Shown here: positions 1 to 6,658 of the stretch, in pieces
Layout: every line of letters begins with the position of its first letter
Position numbering within the stretch: the stretch's first letter is position 1
NCBI GenBank assembly: GCA_036734545.1
Contig: DAIMYJ010000077.1
Span: 1 to 15,557, forward strand
DNA: 15,557 nucleotides
Reading direction: 5' to 3'
Source: UBA7236 sp036734545
GTDB taxonomy: Bacteria; Bacteroidota; Bacteroidia; Chitinophagales; BACL12
Notes under the pieces: generated by a model
The model's input: only the letters and a program-made list of their open reading frames with translations
Told to the model about the DNA's origin: nothing
Databases searched by the model: none
Position numbers and translations under genes: made by a program

Positions 1-184
1 TGAGTGGGTGAGTGGTGTTTGGTGAGTGGTGTAGGAAGGGTGAGGGATACTTACTTGATAAGTACTACGTGTTTAACCCACATCCTACAACCTTCAACCT
101 TCAACCTCCAACCTCCAACCCACAACCCCCGATCACACAGGAAAGTTCGGGGGTAAGTGCAATGTCTTAATGTATCTTTAGGCC
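1..184. repeat. Gene-free leader with short tandem repeats
   Basis: No coding sequence is evident here. The left part is G/T-rich and carries the 7-mer TGAGTGG three times (1-7, 9-15, 23-29). The right part has six tandem 7-bp units of the form CYWCAAC, roughly CTTCAAC or CTCCAAC, from 85 to 126. Between them is a short inverted repeat, TACTTA (48-53) and TAAGTA (59-64) around a 5-nt loop, flanked by a wider pair TGTAGGA (30-36) and TCCTACA (83-89). The two sides could therefore form an imperfect nested hairpin. C/A-rich heptads of this kind are, to my recollection, common between genes in Chitinophaga relatives; I infer a non-coding repeat. A box TATCTTTA at 173-180 resembles a Bacteroidota -7 element but lies only 4 nt before the next start codon and has no TTG partner. 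Confidence 0.55.
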
Positions 185-1180
185 ATGTTTGGCAGTATCA
201 GGCATATTCCTTGGGTTGGGAAGCTCCTTATTCTGGTGGGGGTGTATCTGATCACGGAGTTCCTGTTCATTTATGTAAGTGCGGGTATCATCCAGGTACT
301 GTATCCGTCCGTTAACCTGTTCGACCTCGTGTCGGATCTGTCTGCAATGACATCGGCCGATCAGGTAAATGCCGAGCAAACGGCGGCTCTCAAACTTTAT
401 CAGGCCATCACCTCGCTGGGCCGCTTTCTGGTGGTTTCGCTGGTATTTGTTTATCTGTGCGGGGAGCGGCCGGGAAATTATCTGCTGCTGAACCGCGCAC
501 CTTCAGGACCCCAATTCCTCCTTTTACCCATACTATTATTGGCCAGCGGCGTCTTCATCGGCGGCGTTCAGGAATGGAATGCCAACCTCCATTTACCCGC
601 TGCCCTCAAAGACCTCGAAGCGACCATGCGCGATCTGGAAGACAGAGCACAATTGCAAACGGACCTTTTCCTGCAGGTAGACACGCCCGCCGGATTGGCC
701 GTGAACATTCTCGTGGTATGCATCATTGCCGCCATGGGTGAAGAATGGTTGTTCCGCGGTGTACTGCAACAAACGATCTATCGCGGCACCGGCAATGCGC
801 ATGGCGCCATTTGGATATCGGCTCTGTTGTTCAGCTTTATCCATCTGCAGTTCTTCGGATTTTTTCCCAGGCTGCTGTTAGGCGCCATGATGGGCTACCT
901 CCTGTATTTCAGCAATAGCATCTGGGCACCCATCACCGCGCATTTCCTGAATAACCTCATCACGGTAACAGGCTATTATCTCATCCAGACCGGCGCACTG
1001 GATGCATCACTGAAGGAACCCGCACCCTGGTGGGGCAGCCTGATTGCGTTGCCTTTTGTATTTTTATTGCTATGGCAGTTCAAACGCGCCGGAACCACTC
1101 AAACATTGCCCGATGGAAAAAGATTGGATGCTGATCTACACGACACCGGACAGGATCCAGGCGAATTACCTGCAAAGTGA
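185..1180 (+). CDS. CPBP family intramembrane metalloprotease
   Basis: A polytopic membrane protein of 331 residues, predicted to be a CPBP (CaaX protease and bacteriocin-processing, Abi/Rce1-like) intramembrane metalloprotease. The three family motifs are present in order: EEWLFRG at 186-192 (catalytic Glu pair and Arg), FSFIH at 216-220 (metal-binding His) and HFLNN at 253-257 (His and Asn). Hydrophobic segments lie near residues 12-38, 78-92, 109-127, 170-184, 206-222, 226-243 and 285-302. The substrate cannot be read from the sequence; bacterial members are linked to peptide maturation, immunity or membrane-protein turnover. The gene opens a + strand cluster with a DUF2007 gene, cdsA and psd. 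Its last 68 bp, encoding a polar tail after the final membrane segment, are shared with the DUF2007 gene in another frame. The ATG at 185 gives a sensible N-terminus running into the first membrane segment. Confidence 0.9.
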   Translation: MFGSIRHIPWVGKLLILVGVYLITEFLFIYVSAGIIQVLYPSVNLFDLVSDLSAMTSADQVNAEQTAALKLYQAITSLGRFLVVSLVFVYLCGERPGNYLLLNRAPSGPQFLLLPILLLASGVFIGGVQEWNANLHLPAALKDLEATMRDLEDRAQLQTDLFLQVDTPAGLAVNILVVCIIAAMGEEWLFRGVLQQTIYRGTGNAHGAIWISALLFSFIHLQFFGFFPRLLLGAMMGYLLYFSNSIWAPITAHFLNNLITVTGYYLIQTGALDASLKEPAPWWGSLIALPFVFLLLWQFKRAGTTQTLPDGKRLDADLHDTGQDPGELPAK

Positions 1181-1328
1181 ATTGCAGCAACACGGCATCT
1201 ACGCCGTTGTTTTTGAAAAAAAGGCCAATATTTACATCGCAGAATTACGACCACCTGAATTCGAGATCTATACCCATTTCAAACAGGCCGAAGAAGCACT
1301 CGATATCATTTATAACATTACCGAATGA
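1113..1328 (+). CDS. DUF2007 (putative signal-transducing) small protein
   Basis: A 71-residue soluble protein beginning MEKDWMLIYTT. It matches the pattern of DUF2007 proteins: an N-terminal Trp and a short strand, then a helix with Ala and Leu (QANYLQSELQQHGI), then a strand (YAVVFEKK) and a C-terminal helix rich in Glu and Ala. The molecular role of DUF2007 is not established; some databases call it 'putative signal transducing protein', with a PII-like ferredoxin fold. The frame is open further upstream, to 1044, but that extension is Cys/Tyr-rich and lies under the CPBP membrane segment, so I chose the ATG at 1113. The ATG at 1128 is an alternative. It overlaps the CPBP gene by 68 bp and overlaps cdsA by 4 bp (ATGA), which suggests translational coupling. 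Confidence 0.8.
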   Translation: MEKDWMLIYTTPDRIQANYLQSELQQHGIYAVVFEKKANIYIAELRPPEFEIYTHFKQAEEALDIIYNITE

Positions 1329-2140
1329 ATAACCTCACCCTGCGCATCATCACCGCCCTGGTCGGAGTGGCCATCATCATCGGCAGTATTTTCATTGACC
1401 CGCTGATGTTCACTGCGGTATTTGCGCTGATCAGTATACTGACGCATGTTGAGTTCATCAGGACCACCGCGCATCATATGCATCGCAACCATTACATCAG
1501 TTCTGCATTCACTCTCGTTGCCGGATTGTGCATACTTTGTATATCCCATCCCTACCTCACCCATTTTGCGCATGACGATCTGTATTGGTTGTTGCTGCTC
1601 TTACCCGTATTGTTGATCATCGAACTCTATGCTCAGCGTGAAACGCCCTTTCAGCATGCCGGACTGATGTTGCTGGGCCTGCTCTATATTCCCACGGTGT
1701 TCGGATTATACATCTACATGTCGCTCAAACCGGAAGTTGGGGAATGGTTTGCCCTGGGCATATTATTTATGGTCTGGAGCAACGACACCTTCGCCTATTT
1801 TGCCGGTCGATGGCTGGGACGGCGCAAGCTGTTTGAGCGTATATCACCCAAAAAGACCTGGGAGGGTTTCATCGGCGGCATGGTCATGACGGTCGCGTGT
1901 GGGTATGTCATGAGCCTTCTCTACCCGGAGGGCCCCGGCACCGCAGTTTGGATGGGCCTGGGCCTGGTGGTGTCTGTAGCCGGCACCTATGGCGACCTCG
2001 CGGAGTCCATGCTGAAGCGCAGCATCCATATCAAGGACTCGGGCTCCCTGCTGCCCGGCCATGGCGGGTTCCTGGACCGTTTCGACGGGTTCCTGTTCGC
2101 CGTACCGGCCGCCGTCTGCTATCTGGAGCTGGCGCTTTGA
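1325..2140 (+). CDS. cdsA: Phosphatidate cytidylyltransferase (CDP-diglyceride synthase)
   Basis: This integral membrane enzyme makes CDP-diacylglycerol from phosphatidic acid and CTP, the branch point for all bacterial glycerophospholipids. The 271-residue product has about eight hydrophobic segments (for example 8-24, 27-40, 60-75, 86-101, 113-132, 142-160, 183-199, 208-221). The diagnostic C-terminal signature is complete at about 228-254: S, KR, KD, the HGG of PGHGGFLDRFD and the paired Asp residues that bind Mg2+. The cytoplasmic motif GRRKLFERISPKKTWEGF (165-182) is also typical. Length is normal for the family. The start ATG overlaps the stop of the DUF2007 gene as ATGA, supporting an operon. 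The downstream psd gene acts two steps later in the same pathway, after phosphatidylserine synthase. Confidence 0.96.
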   Translation: MNNLTLRIITALVGVAIIIGSIFIDPLMFTAVFALISILTHVEFIRTTAHHMHRNHYISSAFTLVAGLCILCISHPYLTHFAHDDLYWLLLLLPVLLIIELYAQRETPFQHAGLMLLGLLYIPTVFGLYIYMSLKPEVGEWFALGILFMVWSNDTFAYFAGRWLGRRKLFERISPKKTWEGFIGGMVMTVACGYVMSLLYPEGPGTAVWMGLGLVVSVAGTYGDLAESMLKRSIHIKDSGSLLPGHGGFLDRFDGFLFAVPAAVCYLELAL

Positions 2141-2170
2141 ACCCCTAACCCCCAAAATGCGTTATCTTTG
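2137..2170 (+). promoter_or_regulatory. Possible Bacteroidota promoter for psd
   Basis: The -7 type box TATCTTTG at 2163-2170 matches the Bacteroidota consensus TAnnTTTG exactly. A TTG at 2137-2139, at the end of cdsA, could act as the -33 element, but the 23-bp spacer is at the upper limit. The psd start codon follows 23 bp after the box. psd may therefore be transcribed from its own promoter in addition to read-through from cdsA. Confidence 0.45.
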
Positions 2171-2193
2171 CAGGCTATATCGTTATCAAGGTA

Positions 2194-2871
2194 ATGCAAC
2201 TGACACGATTCATACATAAGGAAGGCCGTAAGATCATCATCGGATTCCTCACTTTTCTGGTTGTGCTGAACTTCTGCACACACTATTTCATGCCGGATGC
2301 CCGGTTATTCAATGTACTCGTGCTGATCGCCTCCCTGGGTGGCATCATCTTCGTGATGTCGTTTTTCCGCAACCCGAAGCGCAGCCTGTTCGTGGAAGAG
2401 GGCGCTATTATCGCCCCTGCCGACGGCAAAGTGGTGGTAGTGGAAGAAACCTACGAGGGCGAGTACTTCCAGGACAGGCGCCTGCAGGTGTCCATCTTCA
2501 TGAGCGTTAAGAACGTGCACGTGAACCGCACACCCATCAGCGGTCAGGTGAAATACTTCAAATATCACCCCGGCAAATACCTGCTGGCCTGGCATCCGAA
2601 AAGCTCTACCGAGAACGAGCGCACCACCTTTGTGATCGAAGATGAGGACGACAACGTGGAGATCCTGATGCGCCAGATCGCCGGCACCGTTGCCCGCCGC
2701 ATCAAGTTCTATGTAGAAGAGGGTGAAGCAGTTACGCAGGGCGCAGAGTTCGGATTCATCAAGTTCGGCTCCCGTGTGGACCTGTTCCTGCCGCTCGACA
2801 GCCAGATCGAAGTGAAGATCGGCGATAAAGTAAAAGGCGGACAAACCGTGATCGCACGCGTGAATCGCTGA
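2194..2871 (+). CDS. psd: Phosphatidylserine decarboxylase proenzyme (short, PSD-A type)
   Basis: Converts phosphatidylserine to phosphatidylethanolamine at the inner membrane with a pyruvoyl cofactor made by self-cleavage. Two hydrophobic segments at about 13-33 and 40-57 anchor the N-terminus. The catalytic elements are visible: Asp77 in PADGKV, His109 in NVHVNRTP and the processing site FGSRVD, where cleavage between Gly192 and Ser193 would create the pyruvoyl group. The short length (225 residues) and the GSR site, in place of the LGST of the E. coli enzyme, place it in the PSD-A subfamily common in Bacteroidota. The Asp-His-Ser triad is intact, so it should self-process and be active. 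It follows cdsA in the same direction. The intervening enzyme, PssA, must be encoded elsewhere. Confidence 0.95.
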   Translation: MQLTRFIHKEGRKIIIGFLTFLVVLNFCTHYFMPDARLFNVLVLIASLGGIIFVMSFFRNPKRSLFVEEGAIIAPADGKVVVVEETYEGEYFQDRRLQVSIFMSVKNVHVNRTPISGQVKYFKYHPGKYLLAWHPKSSTENERTTFVIEDEDDNVEILMRQIAGTVARRIKFYVEEGEAVTQGAEFGFIKFGSRVDLFLPLDSQIEVKIGDKVKGGQTVIARVNR

Positions 2872-2907
2872 TTTTTTTACTATCTTTAGAGACTATAATC
2901 CATTTAT

Positions 2908-3285
2908 ATGAAGAAAATACTCTCTTTTGCCGCACTGATGGCTTTTGGCGCCATGGTGAGCTTTGCCCAGTCTGCTGAAAGCAAGCCTGCTGATAAAACA
3001 GAAAAAGTTGAACAGGCCGCACCGGCAGTGAAAGCTGTTGAGGTGAATCAAAGCAATGCCAAATGCTCTTCAGCCACCGGCACCAAATCCTGCTGCAGCA
3101 ACAGCGCCAGCCGCACCTCTGCTGTGACCACAACCACAGCTGATGCCACTGCGCCGGCCGCCGCCACTACCACCGAAACGACCACCATCGAAGCCGCACC
3201 CGCTCCCTCCTGCCATGAAGTAACTGTTGGCATGAGTGCAGCAAAACCGGAAGAGACTGAAAAAACAGAGGACCCGAAGAATTGA
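2908..3285 (+). CDS. Small exported Ala/Thr-rich protein of unknown function
   Basis: I do not recognise a family. The 125-residue product starts with a clear Sec signal peptide (MKKILSFAALMAFGAMVSFA), with probable cleavage after Ala20 before QSAES. The mature part is low in complexity: Lys/Glu-rich at first, then Thr/Ala-rich repeats (about 70-100), then a Glu/Lys-rich tail. Four Cys are present, at 53, 62, 63 and 102, including a vicinal pair in KSCCSN, which could form disulfides or bind metal outside the cytoplasm. No membrane anchor or sorting domain is present. A box TATCTTTA at 2881-2888 lies 19 bp before the ATG, but no TTG partner is seen. The gene stands alone between psd and a strong terminator. 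Its reality is supported by the signal peptide and its position; its function is unknown. Confidence 0.7.
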   Translation: MKKILSFAALMAFGAMVSFAQSAESKPADKTEKVEQAAPAVKAVEVNQSNAKCSSATGTKSCCSNSASRTSAVTTTTADATAPAAATTTETTTIEAAPAPSCHEVTVGMSAAKPEETEKTEDPKN

Positions 3286-3310
3286 TCGGATCCCGCTCAA
3301 CGTATAGGAA

Positions 3311-3340
3311 CGTCCGCCTCAACAGCGGGCGTTTTTTTTT
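3311..3340 (+). terminator. Intrinsic terminator after the exported protein
   Basis: The stem CGTCCGC (3311-3317) pairs with GCGGGCG (3325-3331) over 7 bp, including one G-U pair, around a 7-nt loop. Nine T follow at 3332-3340. The T tract lies only on the + side, so the terminator serves the gene ending at 3285 and not the convergent gene ending at 3397. Confidence 0.85.
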
Positions 3341-3396
3341 ACCCGAAATTCCATCCACCCACCCTATCAGAAAAAGCGGATCGTGCTGACAACTGC

Positions 3397-4095
3397 TTAT
3401 AAAATATGCATCAACTCCTGCAACGACCGCACCTCTCTGAATCCGTATGCATTTTCCCTGCTTTCGGGATTGAGCCAAATGAAATCCATGCCTGCATTCA
3501 ATGCACCGTGCCCGTCCACCTCAGGACTGTCGCCAACGTAGAGGCAGTGTGCCGGTGCAGCGGGGATAGCGTTAAGGGCGTGGTCAAATATCCGCCGGTT
3601 GGGCTTTAAACTTTGCGCTGACTCCGCAGTGGTCACGGTATCAAAATATCTGCGCAGGCCGGTATTTTCGAGTTTGAAGAATTGCACCTCATCGAAACCA
3701 TTAGTGATGATATGCAGGGTATACCGGCTATATAAATGATCGAGTACTTCACGCGCGTGCGGGAGCAGATCCGTTTGCCTGCGCGTATGATGGATATAAT
3801 AATCTGCAGCTTCTGCAGCAAGTGCATAATTGTTGATGCCAAAATCATTGAGCGTGATGTAAAAACGATTCTGACGTACTTCGTCACGCGTTACATTACC
3901 CAATGCATATTGCTGCCAGAGATATTCGTTGCGAAACGCATACTGTTCATGAAACGCATGAAATCCGGGCACGCCTTTTTCCTGAAAAGAAAGGTCCGTA
4001 AAAATCTTCTCCAATATGCGCTTCGAGTTGCCGGAAAAATCCCAAAGGGTGTTGTCCAGATCAAAAAGAATATGTTGGATAGGTTCTGACGGCAT
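3397..4095 (-). CDS. YjjG-family HAD hydrolase (nucleotidase-like)
   Basis: A 232-residue haloacid-dehalogenase superfamily phosphatase. All four HAD motifs are present: FDLDNTLWDF with Asp12 (nucleophile) and Asp14; Thr131 in IITNGF; Lys164 in QSLKPN; and GDSPEVD with Asp189 and Asp194. The sequence around motif I (LDNTLWDF) and the helical cap between residues 20 and 110 resemble the YjjG group, whose E. coli member is a pyrimidine 5'-nucleotidase that clears non-canonical nucleotides. The substrate here is inferred from family only. I chose the ATG at 4095; a TTG at 4104 would overlap the preceding gene by 4 bp but adds only three residues. It lies 5 bp after the epimerase stop codon and is probably co-transcribed with it. 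Confidence 0.88.
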   Translation of the reverse strand: MPSEPIQHILFDLDNTLWDFSGNSKRILEKIFTDLSFQEKGVPGFHAFHEQYAFRNEYLWQQYALGNVTRDEVRQNRFYITLNDFGINNYALAAEAADYYIHHTRRQTDLLPHAREVLDHLYSRYTLHIITNGFDEVQFFKLENTGLRRYFDTVTTAESAQSLKPNRRIFDHALNAIPAAPAHCLYVGDSPEVDGHGALNAGMDFIWLNPESRENAYGFREVRSLQELMHIL

Positions 4096-4100
4096 GAAGA

Positions 4101-5111
4101 TCAATTGAAGGATAATGGATGAAAACGTCCATCCTGTTTTTCAGATAAAAAGGCATCCGCCGTTTCGCGTATGGATGTTGCTACCGGAATGAAATTACAG
4201 GACAGCTGCTGAGTTACTTTATCATTACTGAAGTAGGTAGACTTATTGGCGATGCGCGCGGTTTGACGAGTTACGGCGGGGTCTTTTCCGGTTAGCACGC
4301 TCTTACACCACTCCCAGCGCCAGGCCACACCGGAAAGGAACGGACCCGCTTTTTTAGATGGCATGGGCACCTGCAGTGCTCTGGCCATGCCCTGAAGCAG
4401 ATCGCGATTCATCCAATTCTCACTATTGAGAATGAATCGTTCTCCGGATATATCGCTGCGCATCAACTGCACAGCCACACGCACCACATCACGCACATCT
4501 ACATATCCGGTGACGCCTTCGGTGTAGTAAGGGAAACCCTGATATACGGTAGAGAATAATTTACAGGAACCGCTTTGCCAGTTGCCGGCACCCAGAATGA
4601 TAGAAGGATTCACGATCACCGCATTCAGGCCTTCGGCGATACCGCGCCACACTTCACGCTCTGCTGCGAACTTGCTGTGAGCATACGAGGTGCTAAGATG
4701 CTCCATGTTCCACGGCGCCGATTCCGTCACCACTTCATTCTGCACGCCGGTTCTGCCGAGTGCGGAAATGGAACTGAAATGCACCATTTTCCCGATGCCC
4801 ATTTCCAGCGCCAGGTTCACCACATTGGCAGTGCCGCCGGCATTCACCTGCATCAGCTTTTCGGCATTACGTTTAAGATAGGAGATGTATCCGGCGCAGT
4901 GATATAACGTTCGTATGCCCCGCATGGCATCTTCCAGGGCTATGATGTCGGTAACATCACCTTCTACCCATTCGATACGGTGCTGGATATCCTCTACAAG
5001 CCGCATATCGCTGCCGGCACGGCGCAACGCACGCACCTGTTCGCCCTGAGCAAGCAGGTATCTGCACAGATAACTGCCTACCAATCCATTTGCGCCGGTA
5101 ACGAGTATCAT
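4101..5111 (-). CDS. NAD-dependent epimerase/dehydratase (extended SDR)
   Basis: An extended short-chain dehydrogenase/reductase of 336 residues. The N-terminus is the nucleotide-binding loop TGANGLVG (residues 5-12). Asp52 in GDVTD probably contacts the adenine, and HCAGYIS follows strand 4. The catalytic set is Ser113/Ser114 in HFSSISALG, with Tyr143 and Lys147 in SYAHSKFAAE. GYVDVRDVV near 202-210 is the conserved segment before the substrate-binding part. Overall it resembles dihydroflavonol-4-reductase-like and sugar-epimerase-like SDRs of Bacteroidota. The substrate is unknown, and SDRs of this type act on nucleotide sugars, sterol-like or aldehyde substrates. The ATG at 5111 is preferred over an upstream TTG at 5120, since it leaves the usual short lead into the Rossmann strand. 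It starts 18 bp after anmK, suggesting an operon. Confidence 0.88.
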   Translation of the reverse strand: MILVTGANGLVGSYLCRYLLAQGEQVRALRRAGSDMRLVEDIQHRIEWVEGDVTDIIALEDAMRGIRTLYHCAGYISYLKRNAEKLMQVNAGGTANVVNLALEMGIGKMVHFSSISALGRTGVQNEVVTESAPWNMEHLSTSYAHSKFAAEREVWRGIAEGLNAVIVNPSIILGAGNWQSGSCKLFSTVYQGFPYYTEGVTGYVDVRDVVRVAVQLMRSDISGERFILNSENWMNRDLLQGMARALQVPMPSKKAGPFLSGVAWRWEWCKSVLTGKDPAVTRQTARIANKSTYFSNDKVTQQLSCNFIPVATSIRETADAFLSEKQDGRFHPLSFN

Positions 5112-5129
5112 GGGTGACAAAATTGCAAT

Positions 5130-6221
5130 TTATTTTCCGGGAGTTGCTATCACGCCCCCGGAAACGGCGATCCTTGCGCCGGTGACGGAGGGTAAAAAAT
5201 TAGGCCGGTTCTCATGGCGCAACACGCCCATGAGCGCCATGGCCAAAGCCTCTTTATATTGAATGATGATCTTGTCGGGCAGTTGGATGCGGATGCCCGC
5301 ATGCTCCTCAATGAGTTTTATCAGATGCCGGTTAAAGGCGCCGCCGCCGGTCACCAGCAAACGATAATCGGCCAATGCTCTTCTTCCGGGCTGCTGTTCG
5401 ATCACCCGCGCGATCTGATAAGCGATATGATGCGCTGCTGTAGCCAGTTTATCATTCAGCATGAGCGGCGCTCGCTGCAAGGGTTCAATGAATGCGCGAT
5501 GCACAAAATGATTATCGAGACTTTTCGGATAAGAAGCAGAGAGAAAAGGTATGGCATTCAGCTGATCGAACAACGCAGCATCCTTTTCGCCGGCTGCAGC
5601 CATTTCTCCTTCCGCATCGTATGGCCATCCGGCCTGTTCAGCGAAGAAATTGAGTATCTGGTTTGCGCCGCAGATGTCAAACCCTACGCGTCCATCAGGT
5701 GTTTCGAAAGAGATATTGGCGATACCGCCTATATTCAAGCAGGCATCATATTCCGCAAAGAACAGTTGATCACACAAAGGCACCAGCGGCGCTCCCTGAC
5801 CTCCCGCATCCACATCGGCCTGTCTGAAACGCGCAATGACCGGAAGGCGCAATGCATCGGCCATCACCTGCGGGTCACCGATCTGCTGCGAGATCCCTAA
5901 AGCCGGCTTATGCAGGGTGGTATGTCCGTGCGAAGCAACAAGATCTACGGACGGGTTGCCCAACTGTTGAATAAATCTACGGATATAGGCTGCACTGATC
6001 GCACCATACCACCGGTCTGTCTGATCATCCGTATGCATGGAAGTTCTGCTCACCACACGCAACACCTGCAATTCAGCATCGGTGTATGCAAAGGTGTCGG
6101 CGGCAATGATCCTAAATGTAGGTTGAGGTTCGAGTTGAATGTGGGCATAAACAATATCCAGTCCATCCAGCGAACTACCCGACATGGTAGCGATCACACG
6201 ATATACGTTGCGGGAAGACAT
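5130..6221 (-). CDS. anmK: Anhydro-N-acetylmuramic acid kinase
   Basis: This cytosolic enzyme of cell-wall recycling opens the 1,6-anhydro ring of anhydroMurNAc and phosphorylates it to MurNAc-6-phosphate. The 363-residue protein has the ATP-binding motif MSGSSLDGLD (13-22), GHTTLHKP (99-106), the family hallmark FRQADVDAGGQGAPLVP (132-148), LNIGGIANIS (162-171) and the C-terminal TGGGAFN (291-297). Asp182 in GFDICGANQ sits where the catalytic base is expected. The usual GFDTGPGN-like loop is altered to DICGAN, which I recall as typical of Bacteroidota members. The start ATG at 6221 places motif MSGSSLDG at the standard distance. It is the first gene of a likely anmK-epimerase-HAD operon. No MurQ etherase or muropeptide permease is adjacent. 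Confidence 0.94.
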   Translation of the reverse strand: MSSRNVYRVIATMSGSSLDGLDIVYAHIQLEPQPTFRIIAADTFAYTDAELQVLRVVSRTSMHTDDQTDRWYGAISAAYIRRFIQQLGNPSVDLVASHGHTTLHKPALGISQQIGDPQVMADALRLPVIARFRQADVDAGGQGAPLVPLCDQLFFAEYDACLNIGGIANISFETPDGRVGFDICGANQILNFFAEQAGWPYDAEGEMAAAGEKDAALFDQLNAIPFLSASYPKSLDNHFVHRAFIEPLQRAPLMLNDKLATAAHHIAYQIARVIEQQPGRRALADYRLLVTGGGAFNRHLIKLIEEHAGIRIQLPDKIIIQYKEALAMALMGVLRHENRPNFLPSVTGARIAVSGGVIATPGK

Positions 6222-6274
6222 GTTCGGGATGTTTTGTTCTGCTGCAATTTACGGACGCACCCTAAACCAGTGGG

Positions 6275-6607
6275 TCAACGACGCAGTGAAAGCACGTATT
6301 CAGACACCTGATTGATCTGCTCGGGTGAAAGCTGCTGGCCCCAGGCCGGCATAGCCTTGCGGCCGTTGGTGACCACCTGCGCCACCTCTTCTTTGGTGAG
6401 CACGGAAATTTTCAGGTTGGCGGCGCCGCTCAATCCGAGATCACCATTGGCGCCATGACATAACTTACAATGCTGAATAAAGGTGATCTGGCCCGGCAAC
6501 ATTTCTTTTTCCGGCATTTTTCCGGAGGGCTCGGCAGAACTTGTTCCGCCACACCCCAGCAGTGCTGCTGCGGTCAATACCCACAAAAAAATAAGTAGCT
6601 TTTTCAT
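6275..6607 (-). CDS. Monohaem class I cytochrome c lipoprotein
   Basis: A 110-residue exported electron-transfer protein. The N-terminus is a lipoprotein signal with lipobox LLGC, giving an acylated Cys19, so the protein is likely anchored to a membrane facing the periplasm. A short linker leads to one haem c site, CKLCH (Cys47, Cys50, His51). The distal ligand is probably Met86 in KAMPAWG, followed by the C-terminal helix SPEQINQVSEYVLSLRR, as in cytochrome c6/cbb3-type class I domains. The domain is short and lacks fusion partners. No oxidase or reductase gene is adjacent, so its redox partner cannot be told. It lies between the PKD protein gene and anmK on the same strand, with gaps of 51 and 53 bp, and has a promoter-like box of its own. 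Confidence 0.92.
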   Translation of the reverse strand: MKKLLIFLWVLTAAALLGCGGTSSAEPSGKMPEKEMLPGQITFIQHCKLCHGANGDLGLSGAANLKISVLTKEEVAQVVTNGRKAMPAWGQQLSPEQINQVSEYVLSLRR

Positions 6608-6623
6608 CGCCTGAAAAACGATG

Positions 6624-6631
6624 CAAAGCTA
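6624..6631 (-). promoter_or_regulatory. -7 type promoter box for the cytochrome c gene
   Basis: Read on the minus strand this is TAGCTTTG, an exact match to the Bacteroidota TAnnTTTG box, 16 bp before the cytochrome start codon. No TTG is found at the expected upstream distance, so only half of the promoter is supported. Confidence 0.35.
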
Positions 6632-6658
6632 CTTATTAATTAGCGTATTTCGCGCGTT

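Noticed and set aside
4096..4104. TTG start for the HAD gene, overlapping the epimerase stop by 4 bp
   Set aside because: An ATG three codons later gives the usual lead to motif I. A similar TTG at 5120 before the epimerase was rejected for the same reason.
5214..5900. 228-codon open frame on the + strand opposite anmK
   Set aside because: It is antisense to a clear anmK with all family motifs. The translation has no domain character and is rich in Cys, His and Arg, as expected of a shadow frame.
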